In this document: one piece after another, positions 6,995 to 11,936 of the stretch | Layout: each line of letters begins with the position of its first letter | Numbering within the stretch: position 1 is the first letter of the stretch | Source of the DNA: CAYFJO01 sp964343305 | GTDB taxonomy: Bacteria > Planctomycetota > Planctomycetia > Pirellulales > Pirellulaceae | DNA: 11,936 nucleotides | Reading direction: 5' to 3' | Assembly: GCA_964343305.1 (NCBI GenBank) | Contig: CAYFJO010000337.1 | Span: 1-11,936 of the forward strand | Notes under the pieces: generated by a model | What the model was told of the DNA's origin: nothing | Seen by the model: only the letters and a program-made list of their open reading frames with translations | The model's database searches: none | Program-made: the position numbers and the translations under genes

Positions 6995-9900
6995 TCAAGG
7001 AGACGGGATCACGCCCTTTGCCGTGCGGTCGCCGATGATGAAGTGGCCGATTGGCTTATCGGCCGAGTCGGTGATGAGCCAAACGGCTCCGGGTCGCGTC
7101 TGCTGCCGCTTGCGATTTCCGGCCGGGATCGTGCCGTAAGGTTTTGGCTCGCCTTGGCCGTCCATCCAGAAAAGTTTTACTGGCTGCTTTCGTTGATTGA
7201 TGAAGAAAACGTCAAACGGATCACCATCGGGTCTCGAGGCGGGTGCCTCCTCGGCGGCCCGCCATTTGAGTTTCGGAAGTGATTCGACGCTGGCCGCCAC
7301 CTTGGGGGCAAACGAGGTCGGGCCCAGCTTGCGGAGTTCGGCGAGCTTGGCCGCGTGTACAGGCGTTGTCGCGAGATTCTTCCATTCGTAACGGTCTGCC
7401 TTGCTGTCGTAAAGCTCTTCGTCGTCACTGGCGTAGTGGATCAACCGCCAATGCTCAGTGCTCAATCCGTAACTGCCAGGATCACCCAGGTAAGTGATCG
7501 ACGCATGTGGCCATTCGGCTTTCGGATCTTTCAGCAGCGGCACTAAGCTTGGACCATCATTATCGGACTTGTCAGGCAAGCCAGCGAGTTGTGTTAGCGT
7601 GGGAAAGAGGCTAAGGAGGTTGACTGGTTTCGCGCAAGTGCTTCCGGCCGTGGCCCCCTTCGGCAATCCTGGAACGCCGGCGGGAATCCGAAAAATCAAC
7701 GGAACGCGCGTGCAGACTCGCCACGGTGTGAACTTCTGCCAATGCTGCTTCTCGCCAAGATGCCAGCCGTGATCACTCCATAGCACCACGATTGAGTTTT
7801 TGTTGTTGGGACCGTTTTCCAACGCATCCGTGACGCGACCAACCATCGTGTCGGCGAATGCGATAGATGCCAGGTAGCCTTGAATGCCTTGCTTCCATTG
7901 CTTGTGTTTCTGGATGTGAGCGAAGTAACGATTTGGTCCACGTCGCTTTCCGGCTGGCGGCAGGTCGTCCAGATCATCCTCTTTGTAGCCAGACGGGAGT
8001 TGAATGCTCTCGAGCGGAAATTGGTCGAAGTATTTCTTGGGGACAAACCACGGCTCGTGCGGGCGATAGATGCCGCAGGCGAGGAAGAAGGGCTTGTCGT
8101 GCGTTTTGCTGAGTTGCTCGCCGACCCACTTCGACACGAGCCAATCGCCCCCAAACTCTTCGTCGGTCGCATCCAGAGCACCCCAATCGGTTTCCACGTA
8201 CTGCCACGGTCCACCGCGCGGCAAACTGACCGGCCGCTTCTCCGGATACAGCGTCCGCGGAAAGGGGTTCTCTTTGTCTTTCGACGGGTAGTAATCGTCC
8301 CACGAGGCTGCATCAATGAAGTAGTGCAAAATCTTTCCTGATCCGGCGGACCAATAACCGTGCCTTGAAAAGTACTTTGGCAGCAACTCGGCATTGGGCA
8401 GTATCTCGCGCATCTTCTGTCGGTTGTCGTACAACCCGGATTTGTGCGGCGAGATTCCTGTCATGATGGCCGTGCGCGAAGGATTGCACGCAGGAGCGGT
8501 GCAATGCGCGTTCGTAAAGAGTGTTCCACTGGCGGCAAGCCGATCAATGTTTGGAGTTTTCGCTTGAGGGTGGCCGCCGAGACAACCGACCCAGTCGTTG
8601 AGATCATCGACGGAGATGAACAGTACGTTGGGCTTCCGCACATCACCGGGCGACCCTTCATTATCCACCAACCGTGGGTCGCCGCTGTTGACCAATTCAG
8701 AATCGAGTTGATGACGAAGTTGCTGCTTTGTGTCGGCATGGTCTGCATCGCTGGCAACGTTGTGTAGTTGATCCGGGTCTTTACGAAGATCGTACAATTC
8801 TTCTTGGGGACGCCGCGAAAAGGCCAAATTGGCGAACCGTTTTGTGTCCTTCTCGTTGCGATGCAATCGCAAGATCTGCTTCGAAGGCGACGGATCAATG
8901 TTGAAGGAAAAAGCGCCACGCTCCGTCGGCCACGGTTCCGCAGCGAAATTGTATTCCGGATTGTGCCCTTCCACTTCACCAGTGGGCCACTTGTCGGGAT
9001 CAAAGTTGCGAATGTAGAGAAAATCCTTGGTGCGCAATGCTCTGGCGGGATACGAGTAAACGTGCTGCTCCATGCCGGTCAACACGAAAGTCCGTGCGGG
9101 ATCGACCTGACCGAACTTCTTTGATGTCAAAACAGGCAACAGACTGCGGCCGGTCATCTGCTGGGAAGGTTTCAATCCAGCGGCTTCCAGGAACGTGGGT
9201 GCCAGATCGCAAAGGCTGACAAAATCCGCAACCGTTCGACGGCCTGGGACTTTCGCGCCCCACCGGACCGCCAACGGCACGCGCGTGCCTTGATCGTACA
9301 GCGTGGCTTTGCAACGGGGAAACGGCATACCGTTATCGCCGCTGACGACAAGAATCGTGTTGTCCAACTCGCCGATTGCTTCCAGCTTCGTGATGATTTC
9401 GCCGACTTGGTGGTCGAAGCGTTGGACTTCCCAGAGATAATCGGCAACGTCGCTGCGAACCGTTTGGTTGTCGGGAAGGCACGCGGGGACTTTGACTTCC
9501 GATAACTGGATTCCGCTCTCTGCGCCGACATTCAAATCGTACGGCCGATGAGGGTCCTGGCCGCCGTGCCAATAGCAGAACGGTTGATCCGCATTTCGGT
9601 CATGAAGAAATTCGTCGAATGATCGAAATCGTTCGCCGAAAGAGTCGCGATGGCGGAACGCATGCTTGCTGGGCCAGACGCCTTTGCCAAATCTGCCGAT
9701 GCGATAACCGGCGTTCTGAAGCACCTCGGTGTAAACGTCGAACTCTTCGCGCAGCGACCCGCCGAGGCTGTCCCCTTCTTTCAACCGCCAGTGATGTTGG
9801 CCCGTGAGAATGCTCAATCGGCTGGGCGTGCAAGACGGCGTCGACACAAAAGCGTTCTCGAACAACACACCTTCACGGGCAACACGATCGAAGTACGGCG

Positions 9901-11791
9901 TCTTGACGACCGGGTCGCCAAGGATCCTCGCGTGCGGCCAGGACCAGTCATCCGCCATACAAAAAACGATGTTGGGACGTCGTTCTTCACTCTGCCCTGC
10001 GTTGGTCGGTTCGTGTTTAATCTCAAATATTTGGCGCTGCTTCTTGACTTCAAAGGTCTTGCTGAAACCGTCCGGTCCGCGGACTCGGAACTGATGGCCA
10101 AGTGTCGTGTTCCGCAAGATTTTCGTTCCGGGCTGGATGACACCCTCCTGGCGTTCGCCACCATCTGGTTTGATCCAAAAAAGCGTCAGCGGCACATCAC
10201 CACGATTTTGGAATATGGCTTGGGGACGTCGAGACTTTGGCGGAATGTACTTTGGCGGCATCGGCAAGGCCGCCCACATCTGACGGCTCATCTCGGCAAG
10301 CCTATTTTTGTTTTCAGACACGCCGGCAATGTTCGCGTTCTCAAGCGCGTCACTATCGTGGTCATACAATTCCGTCGCAACAACTTCGCGTGTCCGGCGA
10401 TCCAGCCATTCGATGTACCGATAGCGGTCGGTTCGCATGGCGTAACCCATCAGCGGAACGTTTCCGTCTTGCCGACGAAACTGGCTAAAGGCTGCTTGCT
10501 TCCAAGCGCGATCCGGTTTCGATAACAACGGCACCATGCTCTTGCCTTCCAAGTGCTTTGGCAAGGGTAGACCGGCAAGCTCGCAGAGCGTTGGGTAGAT
10601 GTCGACAAACTCAACCAACGCGTTGGTAGTGCGACCTTTGGTCTCGGCTTGCGGCGCGCGAATGATTAATGGCACGTGGGCGTCGATTTCGTAGTTGGTT
10701 TGCTTGCACCAACTGTTGTGTTCACCGAGCTTCCAACCATGATCTCCCCACAGCACGACGATTGTGTTGTCCGCCAGACCAAGCGATTTAAGTTCCGCAA
10801 GCAGTCGGCCGACCAGCGAGTCGATGAAACTGACGGATGCGTAGTACCCGTGTTTGAGCCGCCGCCGTTGTTCTTCGGTCAATGAACCTTGGTTTGGTGC
10901 TGGTGTGCCATCGAAATCGATGTAGTCCCGCAACTCGTACATCGTGTTCATTGAAAATGCGGGAGCGTCCTTCGGCAAAACAGGATTTGCTGCCGCGGGG
11001 ATCGCATCGGCTTCATAGAGTTCCCAGTACTTGCGTGGCACAACGAACGGCAGATGCGGCCGAACGAAACCAGCCGCGAGAAAGAACGGTTGATCTTGCT
11101 TCGACAGCCTCTTCATCGCGGCAAGCGCTTGCTGGGCGATCGCGCCGTCGATGTGTTCGTTGTCGGGAACATCGACAATCTCCGTGGCTTGTGGCCGAAT
11201 GCGGCTGATCGTTCTCTCAGGCCGTCCTTCCGCTCGCATCTTCTCTTTGTATTCGGCGTGCCGCCGCTTGGCCGCGTCCGACCACAGAGAACTCTTTTCC
11301 GGCCAACGATGCGGCTCGCTCCACGAAACATTATCAGGCCAGGGATTGTGAAAAATCTTCCCAAACGACACGGCGTGATAACCGTGCTTCTTGAACTGCT
11401 GCGGTAGCGTGACGACATCGGGAACGGTTTGTCGAAACCGAGTGACAAGATCCCAGACCTTCGACGAATCCGGCCGCAAACCGGTCAGAAGGCTGACCCG
11501 CGACGGATTGCAAACTGCCAACTGACAATAGGCGCGATTGAACGTGATGCCACTTGCCGCCAACGCATCGATCTTCGGCGTCTTTATCTCTTTGACACCA
11601 TAGCAGCCCAATTCGGGACGCAGATCATCGATGGCGATGAACAACACGTTCGGCCTGGCTGGCACCTCCGTCGAATCCGCATCGGACGGTCTGGCCGCCG
11701 TGAATTGAAGCGTTGCGATACAAACGAAAGCGACTAGAATCCGCGACCACGCAGACCCATGAGGCGCGACTATAGAAGAGTTTTTTTGCAT
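6995..11791 (-). CDS. Triple sulfatase fusion with two VHL-beta-like domains
   Basis: The product is 1598 residues counted from the second of two adjacent ATGs (11791), chosen because AGGG (11800-11797) lies 5 bases upstream. A signal peptide covers about residues 1-33 (WSRILVAFVCIATLQFTAA). Domain 1 (46-515) is iduronate-2-sulfatase-like: metal-binding Asp55-Asp56, active-site Cys94 in AVCNPSRVSLLTG, Asp350-His351 in WGDHGWKLGE. Residues 522-585 form VHL-beta-like domain 1. Domain 2 (604-1035) is shorter and heparan-N-sulfatase (SGSH)-like: Asp614-Asp615, Cys654 in SCTPSRLSILTG, Asp819-Asn820. Domain 3 (1052-1510) is again iduronate-2-sulfatase-like: Asp1062-Asp1063, Cys1102 in PACNPSRTAIMTG, Asp1340-His1341. 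Residues 1526-1587 form VHL-beta-like domain 2. Domains 1 and 3 share long stretches (RPHLPFVVPRKYW against RPHEPWFVPKKYF), pointing to duplication. All three Cys-x-Pro-Ser-Arg motifs are intact, so each could be converted to formylglycine by an FGE encoded elsewhere. The only leader is at the N-terminus, so the whole chain would be exported together. Ordinary members are single-domain, about 450-550 residues. The substrate is inferred to be a sulfated polysaccharide. Confidence 0.93.
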   Translation of the reverse strand: MQKNSSIVAPHGSAWSRILVAFVCIATLQFTAARPSDADSTEVPARPNVLFIAIDDLRPELGCYGVKEIKTPKIDALAASGITFNRAYCQLAVCNPSRVSLLTGLRPDSSKVWDLVTRFRQTVPDVVTLPQQFKKHGYHAVSFGKIFHNPWPDNVSWSEPHRWPEKSSLWSDAAKRRHAEYKEKMRAEGRPERTISRIRPQATEIVDVPDNEHIDGAIAQQALAAMKRLSKQDQPFFLAAGFVRPHLPFVVPRKYWELYEADAIPAAANPVLPKDAPAFSMNTMYELRDYIDFDGTPAPNQGSLTEEQRRRLKHGYYASVSFIDSLVGRLLAELKSLGLADNTIVVLWGDHGWKLGEHNSWCKQTNYEIDAHVPLIIRAPQAETKGRTTNALVEFVDIYPTLCELAGLPLPKHLEGKSMVPLLSKPDRAWKQAAFSQFRRQDGNVPLMGYAMRTDRYRYIEWLDRRTREVVATELYDHDSDALENANIAGVSENKNRLAEMSRQMWAALPMPPKYIPPKSRRPQAIFQNRGDVPLTLFWIKPDGGERQEGVIQPGTKILRNTTLGHQFRVRGPDGFSKTFEVKKQRQIFEIKHEPTNAGQSEERRPNIVFCMADDWSWPHARILGDPVVKTPYFDRVAREGVLFENAFVSTPSCTPSRLSILTGQHHWRLKEGDSLGGSLREEFDVYTEVLQNAGYRIGRFGKGVWPSKHAFRHRDSFGERFRSFDEFLHDRNADQPFCYWHGGQDPHRPYDLNVGAESGIQLSEVKVPACLPDNQTVRSDVADYLWEVQRFDHQVGEIITKLEAIGELDNTILVVSGDNGMPFPRCKATLYDQGTRVPLAVRWGAKVPGRRTVADFVSLCDLAPTFLEAAGLKPSQQMTGRSLLPVLTSKKFGQVDPARTFVLTGMEQHVYSYPARALRTKDFLYIRNFDPDKWPTGEVEGHNPEYNFAAEPWPTERGAFSFNIDPSPSKQILRLHRNEKDTKRFANLAFSRRPQEELYDLRKDPDQLHNVASDADHADTKQQLRHQLDSELVNSGDPRLVDNEGSPGDVRKPNVLFISVDDLNDWVGCLGGHPQAKTPNIDRLAASGTLFTNAHCTAPACNPSRTAIMTGISPHKSGLYDNRQKMREILPNAELLPKYFSRHGYWSAGSGKILHYFIDAASWDDYYPSKDKENPFPRTLYPEKRPVSLPRGGPWQYVETDWGALDATDEEFGGDWLVSKWVGEQLSKTHDKPFFLACGIYRPHEPWFVPKKYFDQFPLESIQLPSGYKEDDLDDLPPAGKRRGPNRYFAHIQKHKQWKQGIQGYLASIAFADTMVGRVTDALENGPNNKNSIVVLWSDHGWHLGEKQHWQKFTPWRVCTRVPLIFRIPAGVPGLPKGATAGSTCAKPVNLLSLFPTLTQLAGLPDKSDNDGPSLVPLLKDPKAEWPHASITYLGDPGSYGLSTEHWRLIHYASDDEELYDSKADRYEWKNLATTPVHAAKLAELRKLGPTSFAPKVAASVESLPKLKWRAAEEAPASRPDGDPFDVFFINQRKQPVKLFWMDGQGEPKPYGTIPAGNRKRQQTRPGAVWLITDSADKPIGHFIIGDRTAKGVIPSP

Positions 11792-11796
11792 CATTT

Positions 11797-11800
11797 CCCT
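11797..11800 (-). promoter_or_regulatory. Ribosome-binding site of the triple sulfatase gene
   Basis: On the - strand the leader ends CCAGGGAAATGATG. AGGG sits 2 bases before the first ATG (11794) and 5 bases before the second (11791), favouring the second. The frame is open further to an ATG at 11911, but that would put 40 arginine-rich, non-leader residues ahead of the signal peptide. Confidence 0.5.
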
Positions 11801-11826
11801 GGCTACATTCAGTTGGTGAAGTGTTG

Positions 11827-11856
11827 AGTATAATGCACGATCCAACGAGCATCGAA
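11827..11856 (-). promoter_or_regulatory. Putative promoter of the triple sulfatase gene
   Basis: On the - strand TTCGAT (11856-11851) and TATACT (11832-11827) are separated by 18 bases. The -10 box is close to consensus, while the -35 box is weak. The -10 box ends 35 bases before the ATG at 11791, giving a short leader with a ribosome-binding site. This also argues against the ATG at 11911, which would lie upstream of the promoter. Confidence 0.4.
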
Positions 11857-11936
11857 TGCGAAACCGTCGAATTGGCCGACGAACGTAGCTGTCCCTTCTA
11901 TGAATTCGCATGTCCGGAGGTTGTTATTTTTGCTAT

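Noticed and set aside
6969..7000. Direct repeat CTTTCAAGG, two copies 23 bases apart, as a possible target-site duplication.
   Set aside because: Only 9 bases, no insertion element between the copies and no inverted ends; chance is a sufficient explanation.
7696..8394. Long - strand open frame of 232 codons and several + strand frames opposite the sulfatase gene (for example 9650-10525, 291 codons).
   Set aside because: They overlap the sulfatase domains in other frames, show no recognisable motifs and are the expected shadow frames of a moderately GC-rich gene.
11792..11911. 40-residue N-terminal extension of the triple sulfatase starting at 11911.
   Set aside because: It is arginine-rich and sits before the signal peptide, and the best promoter (11827-11856) lies inside it.
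1..11936. tRNA, rRNA, CRISPR arrays, insertion sequences or transposase genes.
   Set aside because: I looked for these and saw no spaced repeats, no transposase motifs and no RNA-gene signatures.

Overview
The window looks like chromosomal DNA from a marine planctomycete of the Pirellulaceae/Rhodopirellula type. The evidence is a DUF1559 protein with a prepilin-like N-terminus and an H-X9-DG C-terminus, a secreted-type beta-helix protein, abundant sulfatase modules, SUMF1/FGE-like sequence and moderate GC. This assignment comes from gene content, not from any database search.

Layout, left to right. (1) Bases 1-444 hold a compressed remnant of a formylglycine-generating-enzyme (FGE/SUMF1-type) domain on the + strand. 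(2) On the - strand, 466-1923, a DUF1559 gene is followed by a small cysteine-motif (YHS/TRASH-like) metal-binding protein gene; they read as one unit from a good sigma70-like promoter at 1948-1976. (3) Bases 1924-2423 hold no intact gene but contain that promoter, a perfect 15-bp-arm hairpin with a UCCG loop, an imperfect direct repeat and a relic of a beta-propeller-type protein. (4) On the + strand, 2424-6867, there is a tight two-gene unit: a right-handed parallel beta-helix protein (lyase-like fold) and an 879-residue glycoside-hydrolase-like protein with a GH67/GH20-type N-terminal domain. (5) A frame-shifted relic of a sialate O-acetylesterase C-terminus lies against the 3' end of the hydrolase gene. 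(6) Converging from the right, 11791-6995 on the - strand, is one very long gene of about 1598 residues. It encodes three complete sulfatase domains in a single exported polypeptide, with two domains resembling the beta domain of the von Hippel-Lindau protein (VHL).

Working model (inference): the beta-helix protein, the hydrolase and the triple sulfatase act outside the cytoplasm on a sulfated, uronic-acid-containing polysaccharide, probably algal. The sulfatase polypeptide would remove sulfates at several positions in one processive unit. The FGE and acetylesterase relics suggest the locus once held more of the same pathway (sulfatase activation, deacetylation). The most unusual item is the architecture IDS-like sulfatase / VHL-beta / SGSH-like sulfatase / IDS-like sulfatase / VHL-beta.
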